A stretch of DNA of 64,000 nucleotides, from NCBI RefSeq assembly GCF_001012825.1, contig NZ_LCZJ02000033.1:38508-102507 (forward strand), read 5' to 3'. Source of the stretch: Paenibacillus etheri (GTDB lineage: Bacteria > Bacillota > Bacilli > Paenibacillales > Paenibacillaceae). A model generated the notes under the pieces. The model was not told where the DNA came from. It saw nothing but the letters and a program-made list of their open reading frames with translations, and did not search any database. Positions 27,020 to 36,439 of the stretch are shown piece after piece (the stretch's first letter is position 1; each line of letters starts with the position of its first letter). The position numbers and the translations under genes were made by a program.

Positions 27020-28420
27020 TCAATTCGTTACTGTTGCTCCTGGCAATTCCACTTCTGTGCGTGAATCATTAAGTGACAACGCTTCCTCTTGCTGCGGTTT
27101 ATGTTTCCTTACTGATCTTTCATCATGAGGCAATTGCTGATTCATCTTCTTGAGCAATTCTGAGACAGGCATCAGGATTAGCTTCGGTACAAGGACCTCA
27201 CTCCGCTCCTTGAGCCTAGCACCACCATCTGGATGAATCACACTTAACAGGATCTTTAAGTAAAACTTGGTGGAGCGTGCGAATATACCATCCGGCAAAT
27301 CATGTACACTAAAGCCGAATTTCTCCGGCCCACGGTTAATCATACTAACACCATAAAGTGCTTTGGCTTGTGCGAGGTTTACATCTTTGGCAATAACTTC
27401 TGCCAGCATTGGCAACCCCTTCTCCATTCTGCGGATCATACGAATCGCAAGTTGAGCAGAAGAACGCGAATGAATACCTAATTCGAATAATTGCCTGTTA
27501 TCAATATGCAGCTCAATGATTTTATCGCCTTTACTCAGCAGGGTTCCATCACCGAGTTCAACAGGCTCTCCGTGATATTTACGCATTCGATAATGCATGA
27601 ATGGATCGACTGGGTTAATCGTCTTGAGCTGGAACAGTGCTTGAAATACTTGCTCCCAAGCCAACCAGAGTCCGACCAGTACTCGTTTACCAAAGGATAA
27701 ACGCCGAATCGGTGATTGCTCCGCCATCTTGATCATGTCGTCCACTCGAATGCTGCGCAGTCCTCTTCTTTGGGCCTCCTGCAGCGTCAGTTCAAGGGCT
27801 AGCAGCATATTCTCGGGTGCGTCCGGATCGGCACCTAACGTTGTGCCACTATCATGCAGCAGCATCACTTCACCGGGATTCAATCGGGCCAGCATCTTCT
27901 CGGTGAGCCGCTGCGCACCAAGCTTCTCACGCCAATCTCCAAACATTACCGACCAAAGAACAATTTCAACTTGACGACGTTTGGAAATATCGAACAAATT
28001 GACAATCCCCCAAGGTGGACGGTAATACGTACTACGCTCACCTATAATGTTATAGATAATATCATTCGTGCGCTGAATCTGCCGACGAACGGTTGCGGGC
28101 CGCATAAGCCAGTTCGTCTTGTGAACATAATTATGAATTCCAATAAGATGTCCCTCTTCATGTATCCGTTGAATAAGCTCCGGGTAACGTTCAGCGTTAG
28201 ATCCTACTACAAAAAAGGTTGCTTTTGCATCATACTTCTTCAATAAATCCAGGAGTAACGGTGTAAATCGAGGGTCAGGTCCATCATCAAAGGTCAACGC
28301 GAACTCATTCCGCCCAGTTCCTTTACGAAAGACACGGTAACCAAAAATGCGGCTAATCATACCCGGGATAAAAGCATAAAAAGATGAGATATAAAATAAC
28401 CAGAGCAGCAAAGTCTGCAT
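27020..28420 (-). CDS. NodB polysaccharide deacetylase fused to a YkoP-like domain
   Basis: 466 residues. An N-terminal membrane segment (about 3-27) is followed by a NodB catalytic domain (about 38-230) with TFDDGPDP (Asp45, Asp46), the zinc pair in HNYVH (His96, His100), RPPWG (134-138) and LLHDSG (His189). These are the residues of an active metal-dependent de-N- or de-O-acetylase acting on envelope polysaccharide. The C-terminal about 220 residues (ELHIDNRQLFELGIHSRSSA, then GFSVHDLPDG) resemble the YkoP-type domain; no catalytic motif is evident there. Start ATG with GCGAGGAA upstream. It is divergent from the AI-2E family gene. Confidence 0.87.
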   Translation of the reverse strand: MQTLLLWLFYISSFYAFIPGMISRIFGYRVFRKGTGRNEFALTFDDGPDPRFTPLLLDLLKKYDAKATFFVVGSNAERYPELIQRIHEEGHLIGIHNYVHKTNWLMRPATVRRQIQRTNDIIYNIIGERSTYYRPPWGIVNLFDISKRRQVEIVLWSVMFGDWREKLGAQRLTEKMLARLNPGEVMLLHDSGTTLGADPDAPENMLLALELTLQEAQRRGLRSIRVDDMIKMAEQSPIRRLSFGKRVLVGLWLAWEQVFQALFQLKTINPVDPFMHYRMRKYHGEPVELGDGTLLSKGDKIIELHIDNRQLFELGIHSRSSAQLAIRMIRRMEKGLPMLAEVIAKDVNLAQAKALYGVSMINRGPEKFGFSVHDLPDGIFARSTKFYLKILLSVIHPDGGARLKERSEVLVPKLILMPVSELLKKMNQQLPHDERSVRKHKPQQEEALSLNDSRTEVELPGATVTN

Positions 28421-28628
28421 ATGAATTCCTCGCTTTTCCAGAGTTGACTTTGGCTCGCCTTACGTCTGCAAGCAGAACCTGTGATACGGCCAAGTGAAGT
28501 TAGATAAAAAATACGTTACCCCCTATTTTAACACATGTATCAAAGAAATAGACGATTTTCAAGTAAAATCATGTACAATGTATTCAGCCTGACATATCAA
28601 AAATTTAAAAAGGGAGTTGTTTATATCT

Positions 28629-29819
28629 ATGCTGTCGTTATACAAAAAATATTGGCGCACGTTCTTCGACATTGGATTAATTGTCCTCACAGTCTATCTG
28701 GTTATGTTCGCCTTCAGTAAATTGTATCAGCTAGCTGCACCTGTATTTCTATCTTTTTTTGTCTTTTTGCTTATTGAACCGCTTGCCCGTTTCTTGAACC
28801 GTCGGGGGCTTGCCAAACCCTTCGCTTCGGCGATCTCAGTGCTTCTGTTCCTAATCGTTCTTCTGGGTACGTTATTTGGCGCTGGGCTATTGGTCACCAT
28901 CCAAGCGCTTCATTTTCAAGTTAATCTTCCTAAGTATACATATGTGGTACAACAACATTTCGTGGAATCCACAACCTACCTTCAACAAAAAATCGATAGC
29001 TTGCCGCCGGATATTACCGACAAAGTGAATGGATACTTTAAAGATGCCACGAATGTCCTTACTGGATGGCTTATTATTATTCTAAAATATATGGTCGGTG
29101 TGCTTGGATCCTTCTCCTCCTTCATGGCCAATTTCGGGATCGCCATTATTTTAGCCTTTTTCCTTAGTATGGAAATTAAAGATTGGCGCAAGATTGCCCA
29201 TGACAAAATGCCAAAAACATTTAAAACTGCTTATGCCTTTTTGCAGGGTAATGTATTTAAAGCCATCGGCTCTTATTTAAAAGCTCAGCTTATTCTGATC
29301 AGTATTACCTTTGTTATCGTACTGGTTGGCTTATTCATTCTAAGGACGGGTAACGAGATCACTATGGCGCTTATCTGTGCTGTATTCGACGTCTTGCCGC
29401 TCCTTGGTGTAACGACGATTTTAGTCCCTTGGATCATCTATCTGTTCATTGTTGGCAATACCTCATTAGCAATCGGTTTAATCGTACTCCTGGCGATTGT
29501 ATTGATTGTAAGACAGCTGCTTGAACCGAAGATTACCGGGAATTCGATTGGCGTATCATCTGCTTTTCTAATGCTGTCCTTCGTCATTCTGTCCACATCC
29601 GCTTTCGGTATGGCCGGTCTGATCCTGTCGCCGATTCTGCTTATTCTGATCAAAGAACTAATTCAACAAGGATATCTTCAGAGCTGGATCTATTTGCCTC
29701 AAGAGGAGTTTATCGTTTCACCCTTTGCTGCAAATGGCCCTTCATCTAAGAGCACGGCCACTGCTACTCCTCCGGAGCCTCAAGCTTCTGTAGAAGACGA
29801 TAATAAATCAAATATCTGA
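28629..29819 (+). CDS. AI-2E family membrane transporter
   Basis: About 396 residues, eight predicted membrane spans with the family's arrangement: an N-terminal pair and a third span, a soluble loop (about 85-155), then a cluster of spans. Signatures are KLYQLAAPVFLSFFVFLLIE near the start and the late segment VLPLLGVTTILVPWIIYLF. The family includes autoinducer-2 exporters and Na+/H+ antiporters, so the substrate is open. I use the ATG at 28629; an in-frame TTG at 28617 abuts the GGGAG. The last 40 bases overlap the end of the convergent PBP gene. Confidence 0.87.
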   Translation: MLSLYKKYWRTFFDIGLIVLTVYLVMFAFSKLYQLAAPVFLSFFVFLLIEPLARFLNRRGLAKPFASAISVLLFLIVLLGTLFGAGLLVTIQALHFQVNLPKYTYVVQQHFVESTTYLQQKIDSLPPDITDKVNGYFKDATNVLTGWLIIILKYMVGVLGSFSSFMANFGIAIILAFFLSMEIKDWRKIAHDKMPKTFKTAYAFLQGNVFKAIGSYLKAQLILISITFVIVLVGLFILRTGNEITMALICAVFDVLPLLGVTTILVPWIIYLFIVGNTSLAIGLIVLLAIVLIVRQLLEPKITGNSIGVSSAFLMLSFVILSTSAFGMAGLILSPILLILIKELIQQGYLQSWIYLPQEEFIVSPFAANGPSSKSTATATPPEPQASVEDDNKSNI

Positions 29820-31588
29820 CCGAACAGCTTAATAGCAAGATGCGGACTATCCGGAGCGACATTCTCTACAGCGACTGATACAGCATATCTTGGGTGATCC
29901 ACTGGACCGTAGCCGATAAACCATTGATTGTTACGTGCTACGCCTTTAACCAGCGTCTGTGCCGTCCCTGATTTACCTGCAACGGGCCAGTGTGTGCTTT
30001 GTAGACGGGCTCCGGTTCCTTCCGTCACAACTTTGCGCATCATGGACAGTAACTGGCGGGCTGTAGACTCAGAAATCCTTCCTGATGAGGAAGGGGACAG
30101 ATGTCCCGGCAGCTCCTCCAGCTTCTGCCCGTTCGCAAATGTGACTCGCTGCAGAATCCTCGGCGCCCTTACTTCCCCTCCATGTAGTAGCGTTACAATA
30201 AGATTTGCTGCTTGTAAGGGTGTGACTTGTACATCTCGCTGTCCAATTGCAGTCTGTACTCTGGCTCCCTTGTCATCCGGCAGTAGGGTAGTAAAGATGG
30301 TCCCCTTTTGCTCTCCGGATAGTGGTTTTAGAAGTGGAAACCCAAGCGTCTTCTCGGCTTGCCAGCTGATATCTCTTCCGAGTCCTAGCGCCAGTGCAGT
30401 TGATTGAAGCTGAACACCACTCAAGCGCTCTGCCAGCGCAGCAAATACAGTATTACAGGACACGGCAAATCCTTGCGCCAGCGTAAGGGGTCCGTGTCCT
30501 TTTCCTGTCAGACAAGACAATCCATATTTCTCATATTGCCCTGAACAATAAAAAGGCTCGTCAGCAGAGGTTACACCAGCCTCTAACGCCGCGGCGGCTG
30601 TAACGATTTTGAAGATCGATCCAGGAACGGCAGCCTGGAGTGCCCGATTGTTCCACTCCCCACCTTGAGGTGATATCTTCTCCGGGTTATAGAAGGGTAA
30701 AGATACCATGGCTTCAATATCTCCCGTCCCGGTGTCTAACACCACTACCGCACCTTCCTTCATTCCGGATTTGAGCGCTAGCTCCTCAATTCCCTCCTGA
30801 AGCTTCTTATCAATTGTTGTATATAAAGACAGAGGGAAGTAAGGATTGCCTGGGGCTTTTACTTGGATGGGGCTATCTGGAAGGCGATTCCCGCGTGCGT
30901 CCACTTGCACATAAGCTTCGGTGTGGCCTACACCTTGAAGCAAAGGCTCTAATGTCTTCTCTAAACCATCCGTTCCCGTCATAGGTATTCTAAGACCCGT
31001 AGGAGAAGCTTTAGCTCCAGCATTCGTGGTGGCTTCCGATAAATAGCCTAGCCATTGCCGACCTGAAGAATTCCCATCATATCTGCGTGCGAAAGGAAGC
31101 ACACCTACTCCGTCGATCCCCAGCGCACTTACTTCTTCTGCCTGCGTCTGGGACAACGCGAGAGGTCCTTTTCCCACTGAAGATGGCCAAAGCAAAGGTT
31201 CTTTAAGCGAAGAACGCTTATTCAAAAGTTGTTCATAGCTGACACCCAGAATCTCCGCCAGTCGTTGCATGGGTTTAGCTTCTTCGTAAACAACCTTCGT
31301 CACAGGTTTCTTGGCCATCTCCTCTTGTGGAAAAAATGCCGCCGTCCAAATGGTTTCCCCGGCAAGGGGCTCATTCTTGCGGTCATACAGCCGCCCCCGG
31401 CCGCTGTCCAGTACAGTCTCCCGCTCACTTTGAATTTCCGCCATCTTCGCAAGTGTATATTTTGTTCCAGAAACCGTCTGTTCCTTCATAATTAGTTGAA
31501 CCCACGCCAGCCTAAGGATCAACACGGCTACAGCCGCAGATAAAATAAGAAGACCGCTGAATACACGCCGGTGTTTGTTATTACGCAA
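29780..31588 (-). CDS. Class B penicillin-binding protein (transpeptidase)
   Basis: 602-residue envelope protein with one N-terminal anchor (about 9-30). A dimerisation domain comes first, then a transpeptidase domain. The penicillin-binding motifs are SIFK (Ser324, Lys327), SCN (376-378) and KSGT in WPVAGKSGTAQT. It cross-links peptidoglycan outside the membrane. The start is a TTG at 31588 with a strong AGGAGGG seven bases upstream and no nearby ATG. Its 3' end overlaps the convergent AI-2E family gene by 40 bases. The length and lack of PASTA domains suggest a non-divisome PBP; a sporulation role is possible but not shown. Confidence 0.92.
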   Translation of the reverse strand: MRNNKHRRVFSGLLILSAAVAVLILRLAWVQLIMKEQTVSGTKYTLAKMAEIQSERETVLDSGRGRLYDRKNEPLAGETIWTAAFFPQEEMAKKPVTKVVYEEAKPMQRLAEILGVSYEQLLNKRSSLKEPLLWPSSVGKGPLALSQTQAEEVSALGIDGVGVLPFARRYDGNSSGRQWLGYLSEATTNAGAKASPTGLRIPMTGTDGLEKTLEPLLQGVGHTEAYVQVDARGNRLPDSPIQVKAPGNPYFPLSLYTTIDKKLQEGIEELALKSGMKEGAVVVLDTGTGDIEAMVSLPFYNPEKISPQGGEWNNRALQAAVPGSIFKIVTAAAALEAGVTSADEPFYCSGQYEKYGLSCLTGKGHGPLTLAQGFAVSCNTVFAALAERLSGVQLQSTALALGLGRDISWQAEKTLGFPLLKPLSGEQKGTIFTTLLPDDKGARVQTAIGQRDVQVTPLQAANLIVTLLHGGEVRAPRILQRVTFANGQKLEELPGHLSPSSSGRISESTARQLLSMMRKVVTEGTGARLQSTHWPVAGKSGTAQTLVKGVARNNQWFIGYGPVDHPRYAVSVAVENVAPDSPHLAIKLFGQIFDLLSSSTEA

Positions 31589-31710
31589 TGTCTTCCCTCC
31601 TGATCAGACTCTCCATACCTATTATGTCCCACCTACATCCATTAGAATCGCCATAAATTTGCCTTCACAACATCAGAAGCAAAAATTTATATTCTGGCTG
31701 GTCACCGCTC

Positions 31711-31749
31711 AAAACAAAGAACCGCTTCTCCTAAAGGAAGAAGCGGTTC
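31711..31749 (-). terminator. Terminator after the first chemoreceptor gene
   Basis: An 11-base-pair stem (31719-31729 with 31739-31749, GAACCGCTTCT arms) is followed on the minus strand by UUUGUUUU. The stem core is nearly the same as the one behind the second chemoreceptor gene (49629-49667). Confidence 0.85.
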
Positions 31750-31777
31750 ATTAATTTAGTATTCTGTTATGTCTACC

Positions 31778-33850
31778 CTATACGCTGAACTTCGATAATT
31801 TCTCCTTTAACTGCAAGGATGCATCCTCCAGCTTCAAAGAAAGCTCTACCAAATGATCACTTACACTTTGTTGCTCTCCACTAAGAGAGGCAACCTCTTG
31901 AGATGCAGCTGATGATTCCTCAGCTATAGAGCTTACGTTGCTCATCGAATCGGATAGAACCTTTTGTGATTGACTCAAGCTGTCCATCGACACAGTTACA
32001 GCATTCAGACGGGCGATAAAATGCAGCATCTGATCCTGCACAGATACAAAGATATCGCTAGTGCTCTGCACGGAGCTCATTTGCTGATTAAAGAGTGGTG
32101 CAACTTCTGAAAGGACTACAACCGTCTCGTTCATATCTTTCATAACGGTATCTGTTATTTCAGCCACAACAGCAATAGACTCTTTCGATTGATCTGCAAG
32201 CTGGCGTATTTCATCAGCTACCACCATGAATCCTCGCCCGGCCTCACCTGCTCTTGCTGCTTCAATGGTGGCATTTAGTGACAAGATATTCGTCTGCTGT
32301 GTAATATTTTGCAGGACATTAAGAACCTTCATTACGGAAGAGGCCGTTTCTGTCAGCTCGTTAACTTTCATCACAAGCTGATTCGTCTTCAGGCCCGTCC
32401 TATTCGTCTCATTAAGTAATTCTTTCAATCTGTTGAAGCCTCCCTCACTAAGTTCGCCGATGCTGTGTGCGGTGTGATCCATCTCGTGAGTAGCTGAATT
32501 GACTAATTCCATCTGTACCGAAATTTGCCCTGTCAACTCATTGCCACGATCAGCTTCCAAGGCCAGACTGCCTGCACCACCGGCAATTTCTTCCGTGGCC
32601 GCAGCAATATCCATGGCTGCATCAGCTGTCTTACGCGAAACACCGCTAAGCTCATCGGCGGTTTCCAGTACCTTCCGAGCGGTTTCATTAGTATGAATAA
32701 CCAGCTCTGTTATCCGTTCCATCATCATGTTAAAAGAGCTGGATAACTGACCAATTTCATCACGTGAGGTGATATTTGTACGTACTCCTAGATTCCCTTC
32801 GGCTCCCTCAGACATCAGATTCTTAAGTCTGGTCAACGGACGAGATACCATTCTTACCATCCAGTACCCAATCAGAATGGCGATAACTGCTGCTATAGCT
32901 ACAATAAGATAGGTAGTCTTGAGAATACGCAGCGCGTCTTTCGTCAAGTTCTCAGCGGGTACAACACCAAGTAATCTCCACCCCGAGGTTTCTAGTGTTC
33001 CGTATACAGCTAATATTGATTTCCCCTTCTCATCCTTTGTTGGCAATGAGCCTGCTGTATTCTGCAGACCACCCAGAAGCGTACCTCCCAGATTTAGATA
33101 TGTATCCGTCCCCACTTGCTGGGAGGAGGCAATCAATTCATCCTTATTCGTCAGCAATTGCATGTAGGAGCTTGTTCCAAGGTCCACTTTACGAAGCTGA
33201 TTTTCTAACTCGCTAATTCTGATATCGCTAACGACTATGTATCCCGAGCTTTTGGAATCACCGGCAATCGATTTGGCCAAATGGAAAACACCTGACGCAT
33301 TTCCTTCCTGGCCCTGTAATTCACGTGGAATCCATACACTCTGTGGCTTCTCCTCTAGCTGTTTGAACCATGAGGATTCTCTGAAACTCTCAATAAAAGC
33401 GTTATCTTTTGTACCCGCCGAAGAAATTGGTAAACCTTCATTCATCGGAATAAGGTATACGGCCTCCACACCGTTTGAAGCAGTGAGCCAATCATTTAGC
33501 TCCGCACTAATCTGGTTAGACAGTACCTTACGTTCCTCATTACTCGTAGTGGGATTATTCCCTTGTTTGAGTGCATTTTGAATTTCATTGTTGTACAAGA
33601 TTCTTCCTAGACCATCCTCATAACGTAGCAATTCCACATCAAACTTCTCAGCGGTTTGAACGACTGTCTGTTGATTGGCTGACAGCGCATTCGTCTCGAT
33701 CGTATGCTCAGCTACGGAATAGGAAGTGTAGCCGAGAGAGAGCACGAGCACCATCGTCGAAACAAAGAAGATGAGAAAAAGCCGCACCCCAATGGATTTG
33801 GATGGATGCAGCTGGAATCGCCTTTTTCCTTTTTTCTCTTGTACTTTCAT
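31778..33850 (-). CDS. Methyl-accepting chemotaxis protein (mannan island, copy 1)
   Basis: 690-residue transmembrane chemoreceptor. A first membrane span (about 22-46) is followed by a large extracytoplasmic Cache-like sensor (about 50-305). A second span (about 312-333), a HAMP domain ([28 protein letters not shown]) and a long coiled-coil signalling domain follow. The tip includes [20 protein letters not shown], which contacts CheA/CheW. It starts 48 bases after the CE7 esterase stop and is probably co-transcribed with it. It is a clear paralogue of the receptor at 49702-51873, sharing the [12 protein letters not shown]-type start and the whole C-terminal half. A sugar ligand taken up by this island is inferred. 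Confidence 0.93.
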   Translation of the reverse strand: MKVQEKKGKRRFQLHPSKSIGVRLFLIFFVSTMVLVLSLGYTSYSVAEHTIETNALSANQQTVVQTAEKFDVELLRYEDGLGRILYNNEIQNALKQGNNPTTSNEERKVLSNQISAELNDWLTASNGVEAVYLIPMNEGLPISSAGTKDNAFIESFRESSWFKQLEEKPQSVWIPRELQGQEGNASGVFHLAKSIAGDSKSSGYIVVSDIRISELENQLRKVDLGTSSYMQLLTNKDELIASSQQVGTDTYLNLGGTLLGGLQNTAGSLPTKDEKGKSILAVYGTLETSGWRLLGVVPAENLTKDALRILKTTYLIVAIAAVIAILIGYWMVRMVSRPLTRLKNLMSEGAEGNLGVRTNITSRDEIGQLSSSFNMMMERITELVIHTNETARKVLETADELSGVSRKTADAAMDIAAATEEIAGGAGSLALEADRGNELTGQISVQMELVNSATHEMDHTAHSIGELSEGGFNRLKELLNETNRTGLKTNQLVMKVNELTETASSVMKVLNVLQNITQQTNILSLNATIEAARAGEAGRGFMVVADEIRQLADQSKESIAVVAEITDTVMKDMNETVVVLSEVAPLFNQQMSSVQSTSDIFVSVQDQMLHFIARLNAVTVSMDSLSQSQKVLSDSMSNVSSIAEESSAASQEVASLSGEQQSVSDHLVELSLKLEDASLQLKEKLSKFSV

Positions 33851-33898
33851 CTAATCATTCACCACCGTTGTCGTCTGTTCTGCCTACTGGCTTATCGT

Positions 33899-34861
33899 TT
33901 ACAAGGTCATGAACATCTGTAACACCCGATCGGAAAGATATGGCAAATACTCATGACCGTACTCATAATAAACCATAAGCTCTTTGGGCGCTAGTATTTT
34001 GTTGTATGCGGCAAACTGCGTTGAAGGTGGACAAATCACATCGGATAACCCTGTAACCCACAACACTTTGGCCTGAATTCGCTCCGCGAGATTCTGAATA
34101 TCGATGTAACCCAACCTATTAAAAATCTCGTCCTCACGTAAATGATGGGGATCAAAAAAGCGGAAGTAATAGTTAATTTCCTCATAAGCTGACGTAGTGA
34201 TATCAAGCTCCCAAGCCCGTCTATAATCCGAAAGAAACGGGTACACAGGAACAGCCATGCTCACACGAGGCTCTAATGCTGCACAAGCTACAGTAAGCGC
34301 TCCTCCTTGAGATAAACCAAAAGCACCTACACGTGCTGGATCAACCTCTTCCATAGACATCAATATTCGAGCAGTCTGTGCTGTATCCAGAAACACATTC
34401 CGATAGTACAGGTGGTCCGGAGTAGGATCGTCAATGCCGCGGATGATGTGTCCACGAATGGTTGTGCCTTTTACAGTAAGATTATCCTCGGAAAGTCCGC
34501 CCTGTCCCCGGCAATCCATCGCAAGGACACTAATCCCATGGGCCGCATAAGTCACCTTCTCCATCCAATCCCCGCTGTCACAGGAATATCCGTGAAACAT
34601 CACGACACCGGAACCTTTTTCCGAACCTCTTTTCTTCGGTCTTACATATTTACAATGGATTCTTGCTCCGCCAACGCCGGTAAAATAAAGATGATAACAT
34701 TCCGCTAGCTCGCTGACGAACTCCGCAGGCTCTAGTTCATAATCAAGCGGTTGGGCGTCCAGATCACGTAAAGCCCGCTCCCAAAACGCGTCAAAATCGA
34801 CCGGCTTCGGGCTGCTTCCGTTATATTTTTTTAATTGTGACAATGTCATGTCGCTTCCCAT
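33899..34861 (-). CDS. CE7-family acetyl esterase (acetyl xylan esterase/cephalosporin deacetylase)
   Basis: Cytoplasmic carbohydrate deacetylase of 320 residues, no signal peptide. The CE7 marks are RGQGG (118-122), GLSQGG with nucleophile Ser184, an acid in TGLSDVICPPS and the HE of YGHEYLP. I use the ATG at 34861 because AAGGAGG lies eight bases upstream; the longer frame to 34900 has none. CE7 enzymes remove acetyl groups from short oligosaccharides inside the cell. Here the natural substrate would be acetylated glucomannan fragments brought in by the neighbouring importer (inference). It leads into the chemoreceptor gene. Confidence 0.92.
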   Translation of the reverse strand: MGSDMTLSQLKKYNGSSPKPVDFDAFWERALRDLDAQPLDYELEPAEFVSELAECYHLYFTGVGGARIHCKYVRPKKRGSEKGSGVVMFHGYSCDSGDWMEKVTYAAHGISVLAMDCRGQGGLSEDNLTVKGTTIRGHIIRGIDDPTPDHLYYRNVFLDTAQTARILMSMEEVDPARVGAFGLSQGGALTVACAALEPRVSMAVPVYPFLSDYRRAWELDITTSAYEEINYYFRFFDPHHLREDEIFNRLGYIDIQNLAERIQAKVLWVTGLSDVICPPSTQFAAYNKILAPKELMVYYEYGHEYLPYLSDRVLQMFMTL

Positions 34862-34904
34862 ATTTAGGTCCTCCTTAAAGTTTTTTTTACTTAAAAACAA
34901 TGGA

Positions 34905-34936
34905 AACGGAAAACCCGCATATGCGGGTTTTCCGTT
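34905..34936. terminator. Perfect 32-base palindrome upstream of the CE7 gene
   Basis: Two 16-base arms (34905-34920 and 34921-34936) are perfect reverse complements with ATAT at the centre. In RNA this gives a long stem with A/U-rich ends, a plausible terminator or stabiliser between the GH130-importer operon and the CE7 gene. Only about 40 bases separate it from the CE7 start, which leaves little room for a promoter in between. Confidence 0.6.
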
Positions 34937-34960
34937 GGCTTCTACTAATAACAGGAGCTT

Positions 34961-35225
34961 GATAGTTGCACTTTCTGCAACTATCGGCTTTAGCTTAGAT
35001 GTATAGAGGTCTCATGAAGGGGATAGCACTCACTCGTCGCCCTTTGGCTGCACTTTGTGCAATAGAATCACTCCATATGAGCGTCAATCGGTGTTCTATT
35101 GCACTTTGTACAATCAGATCGAGCGAAACGAGCATAAAATTGATTTTTTCAGAAATCCATTGCAGAAAGTGTAATAGATTCTATTTTTCAGACAAAATCG
35201 AGAGTTTCTATTGCAAAGAATGCAA
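34961..35225. repeat. Cluster of five TTGCACTTTNTGCAA-type palindromic repeats
   Basis: Five 15-base elements lie at 34966-34980, 35048-35062, 35099-35113, 35160-35174 and 35211-35225. Three read in plus orientation as TTGCACTTTCTGCAA or close variants, the fourth is in the opposite orientation (TTGCAGAAAGTGTAA) and the fifth is TTGCAAAGAATGCAA. Steps between the last four are 51, 61 and 51 bases. Copies 2 and 4 continue into AATAGA or similar. The first is embedded in a longer GATAGTTGCA hairpin. There are no spacers of constant length and no cas genes. The stretch 34937-35331 has no credible gene. Confidence 0.75.
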
Positions 35226-35331
35226 TGAATAGCCCAAAGCCCAAAACACACAATGTGCAGAACCCAGAATCAAAACGCAGCGCACAGTTCACTTCTTTCA
35301 AGCGCTACACGACCACCAAGCATCTACCCTA

Positions 35332-36363
35332 TTAGATTTTGCCTAGACCGGCATCATCGCCAACCTCTTCATGGGTGTCGATGACATACTTGACGATTTC
35401 ATCAACTGTTGTATAAGCAACACCTACGTAAGTATCAGCAGCGCCATAATAGATGGCGATACGGCCGGTTTCCGCATCATGCAGAGTAGCACATGGGAAC
35501 AGAACGTTATTCACAAAACCTCTTTCCTCGTACCACTCTTCAGGGGTTAGCACAAAATTTTTCGAGCGATATTTCACCTTTGAAGGCTCATTAATATCCA
35601 AAATAACTGCACCCATGCTATATACAAGACCGTTGCAGGTTCCAGTAACGCCATGGTAGAACATCAACCAGCCTTCAGAGGTCTCAATCGGTGCAGGTCC
35701 GCCCCCAATTTTCACACTTTGCCACCAGCCTTGACCACCCTTGGTCATTACATGACGATGCTTACCCCAATATACGAAGTCAGGGCTCTCACTAAGGAAC
35801 ACATCACCAAATGGTGTATGACCACTGTCACTTGGACGGGACAACATCACGAAGTTGTTATTGATTTTTCTAGGGAAGAGAACGCCGTTCCGGTTGAAGG
35901 GCAGGAATGGATTTTCCAAGCTGACAAATGTTTTGAAATCTTGTGTTTTGGCAACGCCGATGGCCGCGCCGTAAAAATCTGTACACCAGATAATATAAAA
36001 TGTATTTTCGACCTTAACCAGACGTGGATCGTAAGCATAACGCGGCTGATAAGGTTTACCTTCTTCATCTATAAATTGGATCGGCTCATCATCGATTTTC
36101 CAATCTAGACCGTCCACACTATGTCCCATACGCAAATGCGGACGAGTTGTGTTATCTTCCACACGAAATACTCCAATAAAACTACCTTCATACGCAGCAA
36201 CCGCACTATTAAAAATACGGGCTACACCTCTTGCAGGATTTCTTTTGATAACCGGGTTATCATTATGTCTCCAAATCGGATTCTCGTAGCCGGCAGGCTT
36301 ATCCTGCCAAGGCATGTTCGGGATGTTAATTGCACTCGCTCCTACCAATTTCACTTCACTCAT
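35332..36363 (-). CDS. GH130 glycoside phosphorylase, probable beta-1,4-mannooligosaccharide phosphorylase
   Basis: 343-residue cytoplasmic five-bladed propeller enzyme. It phosphorolyses beta-mannosides to alpha-mannose-1-phosphate. Family features are FNSAVAAYEGSFIGVFRVED, YDPRLVKVENTFYIIWCTD with the catalytic Asp region, GGGPAPIETSEGWLMFYHGV and the C-terminal YYGAADTYVGVAYTTVDEI. It is clearly distinct from the second GH130 (43229-44401). By length and start it looks like the mannooligosaccharide (GH130_2) rather than the mannosylglucose (GH130_1) type; this split is my judgement. The ATG at 36363 follows GGAGGG. It is the last gene of the importer operon. Confidence 0.88.
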   Translation of the reverse strand: MSEVKLVGASAINIPNMPWQDKPAGYENPIWRHNDNPVIKRNPARGVARIFNSAVAAYEGSFIGVFRVEDNTTRPHLRMGHSVDGLDWKIDDEPIQFIDEEGKPYQPRYAYDPRLVKVENTFYIIWCTDFYGAAIGVAKTQDFKTFVSLENPFLPFNRNGVLFPRKINNNFVMLSRPSDSGHTPFGDVFLSESPDFVYWGKHRHVMTKGGQGWWQSVKIGGGPAPIETSEGWLMFYHGVTGTCNGLVYSMGAVILDINEPSKVKYRSKNFVLTPEEWYEERGFVNNVLFPCATLHDAETGRIAIYYGAADTYVGVAYTTVDEIVKYVIDTHEEVGDDAGLGKI

Positions 36364-36439
36364 TAGTATTCCCTCCAAATGTATGCAACTTTTTAGGTTG
36401 CTATTTTATCTAGTACTGCTATGAAATCTATTACTAAGC

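Noticed and set aside
34961-35225. Possible CRISPR array
   Set aside because: Repeats are only 15 bases, diverged, in both orientations and unevenly spaced; no cas genes nearby.
34999-35232. 77-codon plus-strand frame ending with two CxxC-like pairs (HCRKCN, YCKECN), at first sight a small zinc protein
   Set aside because: The cysteine pairs are produced by the TTGCAGAAAGTG and TTGCAAAGAATGC palindromic repeats. There is no ribosome binding site and the rest is not protein-like.
35332-36363. Alternative that the first GH130 is a second mannosylglucose phosphorylase
   Set aside because: It is about 50 residues shorter and lacks the N-terminal and [12 protein letters not shown]-type segments of that subgroup, so the oligosaccharide type is preferred, with some doubt left.
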